Numbered from the stretch's first letter, positions 53,318 to 62,866 are shown. The stretch is 64,000 nucleotides of DNA from Streptomyces sp. JJ38 (GCF_019303475.1 NZ_JABLSI010000027.1:1-64000); one strand, 5' to 3'. Notes: generated by a model not told the origin, from the letters alone. Program-made: numbers and translations.

Positions 53318-54958
53318 ATGCCTTTTCGCAAACATCCACTGAACATCGGCCAGCTCTTCGACTGGCACACCACGCTGCGCCGCCAGACGGTCATGTACCT
53401 CGACCGCCCCTTCGACCTCGCCCCCGAGGCGGGCGTGCGGCACGGCGCCGAGGAGCTGGCCCGGCTCGTGCGGGACTTCTCCGCCCGGCTGTACGCCGCC
53501 GGCGCCCGCCCGGGCGACCGCGTGGCCGTCGTCAAGGACAACCACTACGACGTCTTCCTGTGCTCGGCCGCCGCGGCGAGGATCGGGGCCGTGCCCGCCC
53601 AGCTGGCGGGGCAGAACTCCCCCGAGGCGCACCGCGTCATGCTGGAGCGGCTGGACCCGAAGGTGCTCGTCACCACGCCCGACGTCCTGGCGCAGGCCGC
53701 CGCCGCCGGGGTCAAGCTGGTCGAGCCGCGGGTGCGGGTCCTGCTGCTGGGCGAGCGGGACGCTGTCGAGGAGGTCCCGGAGAACACCGTCACGTTGGCG
53801 GAGCTGGCGGGTGCGGAGCGGGCGCCGGAGTCCTACCGGTCGCCGGAGCAGCCGCAGCTCATCATGCACAGCTCGGGTACGACGGGCGTGCCCAAGCTGG
53901 TGGTCCACTCCGGTGAGACGCTGCTGGGCGGGGTCGCCGCGATGGAACAGATCCCCTTCCCGGTGGTCGCGAGCAAGCACAACGACGTCGTCGGCATCTC
54001 GGTCTCCTTCGCCCACGGCCGGATCGCCTCCTGGACGATGGGCCAGTTCGCGCTCGCCCCGCGCCGGCTGGTCATGATCTCCCGGCACGAGCTGGACGTG
54101 GCCGCACGGATGATCGGCGAGCACCGGCCGACGACGCTGGAGGCGTGCCCGAACATCTTCCAGTACTGGGAGGAGCTGGCCGACGAGAAGCCCGACCTGT
54201 TCCGCCAGGTCCGGCTGTACGCGGGCACGTTCGACGCGATCCACGAGCGCACCGTCCGCACCTTCCTGCGCGCCTCCGGCCGCCGCTTCCCGGTGTGGGG
54301 GCAGAGCTGGGGGCAGAGCGAGGTGGGCCCCATGTGCATCGCGGTCTTCACCCGGGGGCGGCTGAGCAAGGGCGGGAAGAAGGGCGGCGGCCCGGAGAAG
54401 GCCGTCACCAACAGCATCGGCTGGACGGTGCCGGGCCTGGCGAAGGTCAAGGTGGTGGACCCGGAGACGGGCCGTACGATGCCGCGCGGCAAGCCCGGCA
54501 TCATGATGGTCGCCTCCAAGGGCCGCTGCCTCGACTACCTGGGCGAGTCCGACCGCCACGCCGAGAAGGTGCGGGGCAGGTGGTGGAACACCGGGGACAT
54601 CGGTGAGCTGGGCCGCTTCGGCGAACTGCGCCTGGTGGACCGCGAGGTGGACATCATCCCCGGTATGAGCGGCGTCGAGCTGGAGACGCTGCTGCTCGAC
54701 CGGCTGCCCCGGGCCTCCGACGTGACGGTGCTGGGCGTGCCGGACGGCCCGCCCGTCCCGGTGCTGTCCATGCGGGACGACACGCTCGACCCGCAGGAGT
54801 GGCGCGAGGCCACCGTCGGCCTGCCGGAGCTGGCCGAGCCCCACCTCGTCCCCTGGCACGAGGTGCCGCGCACGGCGACCTGGAAGGTCCGCCGGCTGGA
54901 GCTGCGCGAACGGGTGCTGGGCGCCCGGCACGGCGTGGGCACCGGGCGCTGGACCTGA
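53318..54958 (+). CDS. AMP-dependent acyl/aryl-CoA ligase family protein
   Basis: A 546-residue adenylate-forming enzyme. The P-loop is HSSGTTGVPK (about 184-193), the adenylation hinge RWWNTGDIG with LVDREVDIIPGMSG follows, and the C-terminal Lys motif is TATWKVRRLELR. It activates a carboxylic acid, giving a CoA thioester or AMP ester. With the BenE-type transporter nearby an aromatic acid is a fair guess. GGGAG precedes ATG 53318. No acyl or peptidyl carrier protein is nearby. Confidence 0.85.
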   Translation: MPFRKHPLNIGQLFDWHTTLRRQTVMYLDRPFDLAPEAGVRHGAEELARLVRDFSARLYAAGARPGDRVAVVKDNHYDVFLCSAAAARIGAVPAQLAGQNSPEAHRVMLERLDPKVLVTTPDVLAQAAAAGVKLVEPRVRVLLLGERDAVEEVPENTVTLAELAGAERAPESYRSPEQPQLIMHSSGTTGVPKLVVHSGETLLGGVAAMEQIPFPVVASKHNDVVGISVSFAHGRIASWTMGQFALAPRRLVMISRHELDVAARMIGEHRPTTLEACPNIFQYWEELADEKPDLFRQVRLYAGTFDAIHERTVRTFLRASGRRFPVWGQSWGQSEVGPMCIAVFTRGRLSKGGKKGGGPEKAVTNSIGWTVPGLAKVKVVDPETGRTMPRGKPGIMMVASKGRCLDYLGESDRHAEKVRGRWWNTGDIGELGRFGELRLVDREVDIIPGMSGVELETLLLDRLPRASDVTVLGVPDGPPVPVLSMRDDTLDPQEWREATVGLPELAEPHLVPWHEVPRTATWKVRRLELRERVLGARHGVGTGRWT

Positions 54959-55091
54959 GCCGCGCCGCCCGCCCGCCGCTTCACCCGCCCCGCGCCCGAC
55001 GGCTTCCCGGAGCACAACCGGACGACGAACCCACCCAGGGAAACGCTTCCCCCACCGGCCGCCGCCGGTGGCTCCCTCGAAAGAAGGTCTG

Positions 55092-55889
55092 ATGGACGGC
55101 CCCACCCTCGTTCCCCTGCCGGACGATCCGCCGGTCACGCTCGACCCGGTCGACCCGGCGGGCTGGATCTACTGGCCGCTGCTCATGGTCCAGGGCGCCT
55201 GCTGGATCTACACCTATGTGTGCGTGATCCAGCGGAGCCTGGTCGACAAGTACCTCGCCATGCCCCTGTTCGCGCTCGGGCTCAACCTGAGCTGGGAGCT
55301 GGTGTACGGCTTCGTGCTCCCCATCCCGCCCGAGCAGAAGCCGATCAACATCATCTGGGCGGGGGTCAACTGCTTCATCCTGTGGATGGCCTACCGCTTC
55401 GGGGAGAAGGACTTCCCCGGGCTGAGCCGCCGCGCGTTCCGCTGGATGCTGTTCGGCTCGATCCTCTACTTCGGCGTCTTCCACTTCACGCTGGGCTGGG
55501 AGCTGGGCGACGAGCACGGCATCTACGGCGCCATCGGCATCAACGTCTACATGAGCTACGCCTTCATCGCGACGCTGCGCCGCCGGGGCAGCTCGGCCGG
55601 GCAGTCGCTGCACATCGCCATGGCCAAGATGATCGGCACCTTCGCGGTGACGCTCATGTTCTACGCGATGTTCCCCGACCGCTGGCTCCTCACGCTGGCG
55701 GGCTTCACCATCCTCGGCATCGACCTCGTCTACACGGTCCTGCTGCACCGGCAGATCACCAGCGAGGGGCAGTCGCCGTGGGCCTTCAACCGGCCGCCGG
55801 TGGCCGGTCCGGCCGAGTCCCGGCAACGGTCCGGCGGCCCGCGCGCCGCCGGGGAGGACGCGGAGAAGGAGGCCGTGGCGCATGGCTGA
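55092..55889 (+). CDS. Seven-helix membrane protein, candidate PaxB/Pyr4-type terpene cyclase
   Basis: A 265-residue protein with about seven hydrophobic helices and a hydrophilic C-terminal tail (about 225-265). The pattern NLSWELVYGFV (Glu69) near helix 2 and GIDLVYTVLLH (Asp211) in the last helix resembles the conserved Glu and Asp required in fungal Pyr4/PaxB membrane terpene cyclases. Size and topology also match. These enzymes protonate an epoxidised prenyl chain to start cyclisation, which fits the upstream FAD monooxygenase. Bacterial relatives exist. No experiment supports this here. AGAAGG precedes the ATG. Confidence 0.65.
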   Translation: MDGPTLVPLPDDPPVTLDPVDPAGWIYWPLLMVQGACWIYTYVCVIQRSLVDKYLAMPLFALGLNLSWELVYGFVLPIPPEQKPINIIWAGVNCFILWMAYRFGEKDFPGLSRRAFRWMLFGSILYFGVFHFTLGWELGDEHGIYGAIGINVYMSYAFIATLRRRGSSAGQSLHIAMAKMIGTFAVTLMFYAMFPDRWLLTLAGFTILGIDLVYTVLLHRQITSEGQSPWAFNRPPVAGPAESRQRSGGPRAAGEDAEKEAVAHG

Positions 55890-57219
55890 TCTCGACGTCG
55901 CGGTGGTCGGAGCCGGGATCTCCGGGCTGGTCACCGCCTGGCGGCTGGCCGAACAGGGTCACCGCGTGGAGGTGTTCGAGTCCGAACCGCACCTCGGCGG
56001 CCGGATGTACTCGCGCCGGGTCGACGGCTACACGGTGGACCACGGAGCCGAGACGCTCGCCCCGTTCGGCTACCCGGCCACCTGGGAGCTGATCCGGGAG
56101 CTGGGGCTTGACCGGTCCGGGCAGGTTTCCCGCATCCGACAGCCCGTCGCCCTGTGGCGGGACGGGAAGGCGCATCCGTGGCTGGGGCATCCGCTCTCGA
56201 CCCTGACCGGCGCGGGGCTGTCCGCCCGCGGCCGGCTGCAGTCGGCCAGGCTGCTGGGCTCGGCGATGCTGAAGTCCCGCTCGATCGACCAGGACGCGCC
56301 CGAGAGCTCCCCCTACGGGCTCCGCACGCTCACCGAGGTCGGCGAGGAGTACGGCCCCGAGGCGATGAACCGGGTACTGGCCCCGATGGCGGCCTCCGCG
56401 TTCGGCTGGCTGCCGGAGCGCTCGGCCGCGGCGCCGCTGATCGCCATCGTCCTGGCCACGAAGGGGGTGTGGCGCTGGCGCACCTACCGGGACGGGCAGG
56501 ACACCATGGCCCGCGCTCTGGGCGACCGGCTGACGGTCCACCTCTCGAAGCGGGTCACCGAGGTCAAGCGGGAAGGGGCGAGGGAGGCCCGGCTGCGCTT
56601 CGAAGACGGCTCCGACGTCTCGGCCCGGGCGGCCGTCCTCACGATGCCCTCCCCGCAGATCCCGGCGCTCCACCCGGAGGTGCCCGAGGAGGAGCGGGAG
56701 TTCCTGGAGGCCTCGACGTTCACCCGGGTGATGCGCGTGGCGCTGCTGCTCGACCGCCCGCTGGAGCCGCGCCGGGGCCGGTTCGGCCCGCGGCTGTACG
56801 CGGCGCTGATGGCGGAGGGCGCGAGCCCGCTGCTCGCGGGCTGCACCGTCGAGCACAACAAGTGCGGGGCCCGGGTGCCGCGAGGGGCCGGGATGGTGTC
56901 GCTGCTCATCTCCCCGCGCCGGGTGCCGGAGTTCGACGAGAAGCCGGACGCCGAGGTCGCCGATGCGGTGATCGCGGAGGGCGGGAAGCTCATCGACGGG
57001 CTGCGCTCGGCCGTCGTCGGGTATGACGTGATCCGCTGGCGCCACGCGCTGCCGGAGGCGCCGCCCAAGGCCCTCGCTCTGCGTCGGCGGTTCCTCGACC
57101 GCCCCGCCCAGCCGGTGGAGTACGCCGGCGACTGGCTGTATCTGCGGCCCAGCAGCGAGGCCGCCATCGGGTCGGCACGGCTCGCCGTGCCCCGGGTGCG
57201 GGCCTGGCTGGACGGCTGA
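55882..57219 (+). CDS. Amine-oxidase-fold FAD oxidoreductase (protoporphyrinogen oxidase-like)
   Basis: A 445-residue flavoprotein. The Rossmann motif is VVGAGISGLVTAWRLAE (about 8-24), then FESEPHLGGRMYSRRV and a C-terminal FAD-binding YAGDWLYLRPSSEAAIGS. The family includes protoporphyrinogen oxidase, phytoene desaturase and HpnE-like enzymes. Its start overlaps the membrane-cyclase gene by 8 bases, so they are coupled. It may oxidise or desaturate the terpenoid; a haem role is unlikely at this position. Confidence 0.82.
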   Translation: MADLDVAVVGAGISGLVTAWRLAEQGHRVEVFESEPHLGGRMYSRRVDGYTVDHGAETLAPFGYPATWELIRELGLDRSGQVSRIRQPVALWRDGKAHPWLGHPLSTLTGAGLSARGRLQSARLLGSAMLKSRSIDQDAPESSPYGLRTLTEVGEEYGPEAMNRVLAPMAASAFGWLPERSAAAPLIAIVLATKGVWRWRTYRDGQDTMARALGDRLTVHLSKRVTEVKREGAREARLRFEDGSDVSARAAVLTMPSPQIPALHPEVPEEEREFLEASTFTRVMRVALLLDRPLEPRRGRFGPRLYAALMAEGASPLLAGCTVEHNKCGARVPRGAGMVSLLISPRRVPEFDEKPDAEVADAVIAEGGKLIDGLRSAVVGYDVIRWRHALPEAPPKALALRRRFLDRPAQPVEYAGDWLYLRPSSEAAIGSARLAVPRVRAWLDG

Positions 57220-57237
57220 GCCGTACGGCACGCGGCG

Positions 57238-57275
57238 GCGGTGCACCCCGGGCCACCAGGCCTGGGGTGCACCGC
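57238..57275. terminator. Bidirectional terminator between convergent genes
   Basis: A perfect 12-base inverted repeat (57238-57249 with 57264-57275) enclosing a smaller GGCC-acca-GGCC hairpin. It lies between the amine-oxidase-fold gene and the convergent MMPL gene and can serve both. Confidence 0.85.
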
Positions 57276-57297
57276 ACCTGCGGACGGGACCCGGGGG

Positions 57298-59577
57298 TCA
57301 GACCCGTCCTGCGGGACGCGGCTCGGCGGCGTGGTCAGTGCCGTCCTCCCCGCGTTGGCTTCGCTCCGCGTCCCCGCCCGCCGGCCGGGACGGGGCCTCG
57401 GAGATTCCGAACCGGGCGTGCAGGGCGCGCATCCAGCCCGGTGCCCACCAGTTGGCCCGGCCCATCAGCCGCATGAACGCGGGCAGCAGCCCGCCGCGGA
57501 TGAGGGTCGCGTCCATCAGGATCGCCAGCGGCAGCCCGACCCCGATGGCCTTCATGTAGCTGATCCCCGAGGTGATCAGGACGACGAAGACCAGGGAGAG
57601 GACGACGGCGGCGTAGGTGATCACGCGGCCGACCCGCTCCAGGCCGGCGGCCACGGAGAGTTCGTTGTCTCCCGTGCGGTCGTACTCCTCCTTGATGCGG
57701 GAGATCATGAAGATCTCGTAGTCCATCGACAGGCCGAAGGCGATGGCGCAGATCAGGATGGGCACGGTCCAGTTGAGTGCGCCGGTGACGACGAAGTCCC
57801 CCACGAGCCACTGCAGGCGGCCCTCCTGGAAGACGAACACCAGGGCACCGAAGGTGGCGCTGAGGCTGAGCAGGCTCAGCAGGATGGCCTTGACGGGCAT
57901 CAGGACGCTGCCGGTGAGGAGGAACAGCAGGATGAACGTGCCCAGGACCAGGATGCTCAGAGCGAGCGGCAGCCGGTCGCCGACGATGTCGAAGGTGTCG
58001 ACGGACACGGCGGGCGTTCCGGCCGTCTGGACGTCGAAGGGGGCCTCGACGCCGCGCACGTCGCGGACGAGTTCGGCGCCCTCGTCGGAGAGGCCGTCCA
58101 CCGCGGGCACGACCGACAGGTAGGTGGCGTCGTCGGTGGCGAACGCGCGGGAGAGGTCCGTCGGCGGGGCGACCTGGGCGCCGTCGGCGTAGGAGCCGGT
58201 CAGCGCGTCCACCCGGGCGACGTCCGGCAGTGCGGACAGCCTGGCGGCGTAGCCGTCGATGTCCTCGGTGTGCCCGGCCGGGTCTCCGATGCCGTCGGCC
58301 ACGACCTGCATGGCCTGGTGCTCGCGGTTGTCGAAGTTGTCCGCGACGGCCTTGGAGACCTCGTAGGACTGCGCGGAGGTGGGCAGCACCTGCTCGTCCG
58401 GCAGCCGGAGGTTCATGTTGGCGACGGGCGCGGCGAGGATACCGAGGAGGACGAGCACGCCGAGCAGCACCGGCACCGGGCGGCGCATCACCGTGATGGC
58501 CAGGCGGTGCCAGAAGCCCTCCTCGGGGCGTACCTCGGGGCGCTCCTTGCGCCGCACCAGCCGGAACCTGTCGATGCGGGGCCCGGCCCAGGCGAGCAGC
58601 GCCGGCACGATGACCAGCGTCGCCACTCCGGCGGCCAGGGCGGTGGCGGTGCCGGCGAGGGCCACCGACTGGAACATCGCGAAGGGCATCACCAGCAGGG
58701 AGAGGAAGGCGACGGCGAGGGTGACGGCGGAGAACAGGATGGTGCGCCCCACCGTCGTCGTCGTGGACCGGATGGCGTCCGGGATGGACGCGCCGGTCCT
58801 CAGCTCCTCGCGGTAGCGGGTGATGAAGAGCAGGCTGTAGTCGATCGCGAGGCCGAGCCCGAGGAACACCGTGATGTTCAGCAGGAAGTTGTTCGCCTCG
58901 AAGAGGAAGGTGATGCCGAACATGATGCCGAGGACGACGAGGAGCGTCGCGAACGCGACCGCCAGCGGCAGTGTCGCGGCGACGAGCGAGCCGAAGATCA
59001 CCACCAGGGCGACGAGCACCACCGGGAAGACCAGTGACTCGGCCTTCGCGGAGTCCTCGGAGGCCTGCTTGGTGTTCTCGTACAGCATCAGGCCGGCGCC
59101 GCCGAGCTTGACCTGGAGGCCCTCGACCGTTCCGGTGTACTCCTCCTTGAGCTCCTCCGACCTGTCGTAGACGTCGTCGAAGTCACCGAGGATGTTTCCG
59201 CTGATCAGGGCCTGCTTGCCGTCCTCGCCGCGGAGAGCCGGGGAACCGCCCGTCGACCAGTAGGAGACCACGTTGGCCAGGGTGTCGTCCCGCTGGAGCC
59301 GTTCCGTCAGGGCCAGGCCCTTGCGCTCGACCTCCGGGTCGTCGATGCCCTCGGGGGCCGTGACCAGGATCGTCAGGTTCGGCCTGCCCTGCTCGAACTC
59401 CTCGTCCAGGATCTCCTGGGCGGCGGCCGACTCGGTGTCGGGGCTCTCGTAGCCACCCATCGTGAGCCGGCCGGACACCCCGGCGGACAGCCCGCCCAGG
59501 CAGAACACGACCACGAGGGTCCACAGCAGGACCTTCCTGGGCCGCGCGAGGATCGTTGTCGCCAGCCTGTCGAGCAT
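57298..59577 (-). CDS. MMPL/RND-family transporter
   Basis: A 759-residue exporter. Two halves each start with a membrane helix and extracytoplasmic domain, then five more helices, about 12 in total. LGLGLAIDYSLLFITRYREEL (first half) and AIAFGLSMDYEIFMISRIKEEY (second half) are the MMPL signatures with buried Asp-Tyr pairs for proton flow. Such proteins export lipids or lipophilic metabolites. In this locus it is the probable exporter of the terpenoid. ATG 59577 follows GAGGG. Confidence 0.92.
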   Translation of the reverse strand: MLDRLATTILARPRKVLLWTLVVVFCLGGLSAGVSGRLTMGGYESPDTESAAAQEILDEEFEQGRPNLTILVTAPEGIDDPEVERKGLALTERLQRDDTLANVVSYWSTGGSPALRGEDGKQALISGNILGDFDDVYDRSEELKEEYTGTVEGLQVKLGGAGLMLYENTKQASEDSAKAESLVFPVVLVALVVIFGSLVAATLPLAVAFATLLVVLGIMFGITFLFEANNFLLNITVFLGLGLAIDYSLLFITRYREELRTGASIPDAIRSTTTTVGRTILFSAVTLAVAFLSLLVMPFAMFQSVALAGTATALAAGVATLVIVPALLAWAGPRIDRFRLVRRKERPEVRPEEGFWHRLAITVMRRPVPVLLGVLVLLGILAAPVANMNLRLPDEQVLPTSAQSYEVSKAVADNFDNREHQAMQVVADGIGDPAGHTEDIDGYAARLSALPDVARVDALTGSYADGAQVAPPTDLSRAFATDDATYLSVVPAVDGLSDEGAELVRDVRGVEAPFDVQTAGTPAVSVDTFDIVGDRLPLALSILVLGTFILLFLLTGSVLMPVKAILLSLLSLSATFGALVFVFQEGRLQWLVGDFVVTGALNWTVPILICAIAFGLSMDYEIFMISRIKEEYDRTGDNELSVAAGLERVGRVITYAAVVLSLVFVVLITSGISYMKAIGVGLPLAILMDATLIRGGLLPAFMRLMGRANWWAPGWMRALHARFGISEAPSRPAGGDAERSQRGEDGTDHAAEPRPAGRV

Positions 59578-59815
59578 GTTCGTGCCCTCACTCCTGTTCC
59601 GTGGGCCTGGTCTCCGGCCTGTCGGCGGGCTTCCCGCGGGCCGCCCGCGACCCGTTCGGCGGCTTGCCACCAGCGCCTCGCAGGTGACGTGCCAACCCGG
59701 GCGGTCCCGGCGGGCGGGACAGCCGACGGGCACGGTGAAACACGGCCGCACGGGCGCCACTTGGGACGCACGGTGGGCCGCACACCCTCCGGACAGCAGT
59801 CTGCCCGCCGCGCAC
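59578..59815. other. 238-base gap upstream of MMPL gene
   Basis: Should contain the MMPL promoter. GTGCAAGTTG lies near its right end, next to the BenE stop. No operator is clear. Confidence 0.35.
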
Positions 59816-61030
59816 TTATGGTGCAAGTTGTTTCATAGATTCGGCGGGTCGCCGCCGTGCCCGCAGCACCAGATGCACCCCGACGCCGACCAGCAGGCCC
59901 CAGAAGGCGGAGCCGACGCCCAGCAGCTCGACGCCGGACGCCGTCACCAGGAAGGCCGGCAGGGCGCTGTCGCGGTACTCCTCCGCGCTCGTCGCACCCG
60001 CCAGCGCGCCGCCCAGAGCGCCCAGCAGCGCGATACCGGCCGTGGCCGCCACCAGGGCCTCCGGCAGCGCCCGGAACACCGCGACCAGCGTCGTCCCGAA
60101 GACGCCGACGAGCAGGTAGAAGACGCCGGAGGCCACCCCGGCGCCGTAGCGCTTGGCCGGATCCCGGTGGGCGTCCGGGCCGGTGCAGATCGCGGCCGTG
60201 ATGGCGGCGAGGTTGATCGCGTGCGCCCCCACCGGGGCGAGCAGCGCGGAGGCCAGCCCGGTGCTGCCGACCAGCCGGTCAGCGTCGGCCCGGTAGCCGG
60301 CGGCGCGCAGCGTCGCCACCCCCGGGGCGTTCTGCGAGGCCATGGTGACCAGGAACAGCGGGATCGCGAGGCCCACCGCGGCGGAGACCGAGAACTGCGG
60401 CGCCGTCAGCACGGGCGTCGCGAGCTCCAGCCGCACGCCGGTGAAGCGGGTGTCCCCGGAGAGGACGGTGGCGACGACCCCGGCGAGCAGGGCCAGCGCC
60501 GTGGCCCAGCGGGCCGCCCAGCGCCGTGCCAGCACGTAGACGGCGAACATGACCGCGACCAGCCACCAGGCGGACTCGGCCGCCCGGAAGAGGTCCATGC
60601 CGAAGCCGACGAGGATTCCGGCCAGCATGGCGGAGGCCAGGGGCTGGGGCAGCAGCCGCATCAGCGTGCCGAACAGTCCCGTCACGCCCACGAGCACGGT
60701 GAGCGCCGCGGCGATCAGATAGGCGCCGACCGCCTCGGCGAACGTGTACGAGGTGAGCGCCGGGACCAGCAGCGCCGCCCCCGGCGTCGACCAGGCGGTG
60801 ATCACCGGCACCCGGTAGGCGAGGCTCAGCACGACGCACGTCAGCCCGCTGCCGACGGACAGCGCCCAGACCCAGGACTCCACCCGTGACGCCGACAGGC
60901 CACCGGCTTCCGCCGCCTGGAAGACCACCGCCATCGGGCCCGCGTAGGAGACGAGGACGACGATCAGCCCGGCGACTCCCGTCGAGACCGAGAAGGCCCC
61001 GCCTCCCCGGGGCTCGCGCTCGGGGCTCAC
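59816..61030 (-). CDS. BenE-family benzoate/H+ symporter-like transporter
   Basis: A 404-residue polytopic protein of the BenE (benzoate transporter) family with about 12 helices. Typical are AWSTPGAALLV (about 64-74), LASAMLAGILVGFG and MASQNAPGVATLRAAGY (about 217-233), with GAHAINLAAITAAICTGPDAH. BenE proteins import benzoate-like acids. Its GTG start overlaps the UbiA stop (GTGA). In this locus it could bring in or export an aromatic acid used by the ligase or UbiA enzyme. Confidence 0.85.
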   Translation of the reverse strand: MSPEREPRGGGAFSVSTGVAGLIVVLVSYAGPMAVVFQAAEAGGLSASRVESWVWALSVGSGLTCVVLSLAYRVPVITAWSTPGAALLVPALTSYTFAEAVGAYLIAAALTVLVGVTGLFGTLMRLLPQPLASAMLAGILVGFGMDLFRAAESAWWLVAVMFAVYVLARRWAARWATALALLAGVVATVLSGDTRFTGVRLELATPVLTAPQFSVSAAVGLAIPLFLVTMASQNAPGVATLRAAGYRADADRLVGSTGLASALLAPVGAHAINLAAITAAICTGPDAHRDPAKRYGAGVASGVFYLLVGVFGTTLVAVFRALPEALVAATAGIALLGALGGALAGATSAEEYRDSALPAFLVTASGVELLGVGSAFWGLLVGVGVHLVLRARRRPAESMKQLAP

Positions 61031-61974
61031 AGGTACACGGCGAGGGGGTTCGCGACGAGCAGGAGCAGCACGCCCAGCCGGTGGATCTTTATCCCCAGGA
61101 TGCGGGCGACCAGCACGTTGCGCTCGCCCAGCCCGGCCCGGGCCTGCCGGGCGCGCAGCGCGAACACCGGGAGCAGCACCAGCGCGAACCACGCGGGCAC
61201 CGCGCCCAGCAGCACGGCCGCGACCACCGCCGCCGGCTCGGCGAAGGCCACCGCGGCCACGATCACGCGGTAGCGGCCCGCCGGGTTCATCGTCGCCAGG
61301 TTCCGTCGGCCCGCCACACGGTCGCCCTCGACGTCGTTCATGTTCGAGTACAGCGACACCTGGAGGCTCCACAGCCCGAAGAGCACCGACTCCAGCACGA
61401 TCAGCCCGGTGGGCGCCCCGGTCAGCAGGACGTACGGCATCAGCACGACGGATCCGGTGGACGCGAAGAGCAGCAGCTCCTGCCCACCGTTGTAGCTGAT
61501 CTTGAGCCCGTAGGAGTACTGCACCGCCGACACCGCGACGACCGCCAGCAGCACCAGCACCCACGCCGGCCGGTGCGGGGCCACGACCGCCGTCAGCGTC
61601 CAGAACACCGCTCCCCACAGGGCCGCCAGCCAGCCGAAGCGCTCGGCCTGCTCGACGGATATCACCCCGGCCAGCAGCGGCTTGCGGGACAGGTCGCGCA
61701 ACTCGCCCGTCTCCGGCGTGTAGTTGCGCGCGTCGCTGCCGTCCCGCACCCCCGTGACATCGTCGAAGGTCACCGTGGCCGCCACGACGCCGACCTGGCC
61801 GACCACGAAGAGCGCCAGCGTGAGCCAGGTGACCGGCTCGCCCCACGACTCCGTGGGCAGCGTCAGCGCGACGATCAGCACGCACAGGTAGTAGTCGTAG
61901 AAGGAGAGCTTGCCGAGCTTGGCGTAGGCCCTCAACCGGTCGCCGACGGTGGGCGAAGCCGTGTCCAGCGCCAT
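61027..61974 (-). CDS. UbiA-family prenyltransferase (or terpene cyclase)
   Basis: A 315-residue, about nine-helix UbiA superfamily protein. The first Asp-rich motif reads FDDVTGVRDGSD (about 70-81): Gly75 replaces the middle Asp of the usual NDxxDxxxD. The second is NMNDVEGDR (a normal DxxxD). UbiA enzymes attach polyprenyl chains to aromatic rings or other acceptors; a few act as terpene cyclases. It should use the GGPP made in the locus. ATG 61974; coupled to the BenE gene. Confidence 0.85.
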   Translation of the reverse strand: MALDTASPTVGDRLRAYAKLGKLSFYDYYLCVLIVALTLPTESWGEPVTWLTLALFVVGQVGVVAATVTFDDVTGVRDGSDARNYTPETGELRDLSRKPLLAGVISVEQAERFGWLAALWGAVFWTLTAVVAPHRPAWVLVLLAVVAVSAVQYSYGLKISYNGGQELLLFASTGSVVLMPYVLLTGAPTGLIVLESVLFGLWSLQVSLYSNMNDVEGDRVAGRRNLATMNPAGRYRVIVAAVAFAEPAAVVAAVLLGAVPAWFALVLLPVFALRARQARAGLGERNVLVARILGIKIHRLGVLLLLVANPLAVYL

Positions 61975-62041
61975 GGGGATGACCGCCTCTCAGTGGGAAT
62001 CGGGACCGTGGGTCAGCGGACCCGTGGGTCAGCGGACCGTG

Positions 62042-62866
62042 TCAGCGGGGCTTGCGTCCGAAGGTGGATATGAGCACCTGGCTCAGCCAGCGGTGGGCCG
62101 GGTCCGCCATCTCGCGCAGCGCCTCGTCGATCCGGGCGTCGTCCAGCAGCCCCTCGGCCGTGATGCGCGGGCGCATGAACTCCAGCCACAGCATGTAGTG
62201 CCGGGCCTGGTCGGAGCCGCCCCGGACCATGACCGTCCGGCCCTCGGCCGTGACGTCCTCCAGCCCGGACTCCAGCGCCATCTGCAGGTCGAAGTGGCCC
62301 CCGCGGGGTTCGTGCCCCGAGCGGCGCATCAGGCCGTAGCCCGCGGCACGGACGTCCTGGAGGAAGTCCTCGGAGACGGCGCTGCGGAAGAGCGGGAGCG
62401 AGTCGGTGTCCTCCAGGAACAGCCAGCCGCCCGGCCTGAGCGCCTTGACCATGCTCGCGACGGCCGCCGGGCGGTCCTCCAGGTGCTGGACGACCATGCG
62501 CGAGTGCACCAGGTCGAAGCTCTCGGCGGGAAGCTCGTCCGTCCGCAGGTCGAGCCGGGCGACCTCGACGTTCGGCCGCTCGATCCAGCCCAGCCGCTCC
62601 GTCTCCAGGTCCACGGCCATGACGCGGCCGGTGGCCCCGACCCGCTCGCCGAGCCAGTGCGCCACGGAACCGGAACCGGCCCCGATCTCCAGCGCGGACC
62701 AGCCCTCGCCGACACCGAGCCGCTCCAGCCGCTCGATCGTGCCCGCGTCCCACAGCGCCTCGTTGGTGCGCAGCCGCTCCGTCTCCTGGTCCCACGTGGG
62801 ATCGAAGACGTAGTCCACGCCCGACTGTGGCGCGGCGGCCTCCGTGACGTTCTCGGCGACGGTCAT
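62042..62866 (-). CDS. SAM-dependent methyltransferase (class I)
   Basis: A 274-residue class I methyltransferase. The SAM motif is ALEIGAGSGSVAHWLG (about 59-74), the acidic loop VMAVDLETERL, then FDLVHSRMVVQHLEDR and KALRPGGWLFLEDTD. It resembles small-molecule O- or C-methyltransferases. ATG 62866 follows AGGGGG. It lies 67 bases upstream of the UbiA gene in the same direction, so it likely heads a methyltransferase-UbiA-BenE operon. Confidence 0.9.
   Translation of the reverse strand: MTVAENVTEAAAPQSGVDYVFDPTWDQETERLRTNEALWDAGTIERLERLGVGEGWSALEIGAGSGSVAHWLGERVGATGRVMAVDLETERLGWIERPNVEVARLDLRTDELPAESFDLVHSRMVVQHLEDRPAAVASMVKALRPGGWLFLEDTDSLPLFRSAVSEDFLQDVRAAGYGLMRRSGHEPRGGHFDLQMALESGLEDVTAEGRTVMVRGGSDQARHYMLWLEFMRPRITAEGLLDDARIDEALREMADPAHRWLSQVLISTFGRKPR

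Noticed and set aside
49516..57219. Carotenoid (crt) cluster interpretation
   Set aside because: No phytoene synthase, desaturase or lycopene cyclase is present; the amine-oxidase-fold protein alone is not enough.
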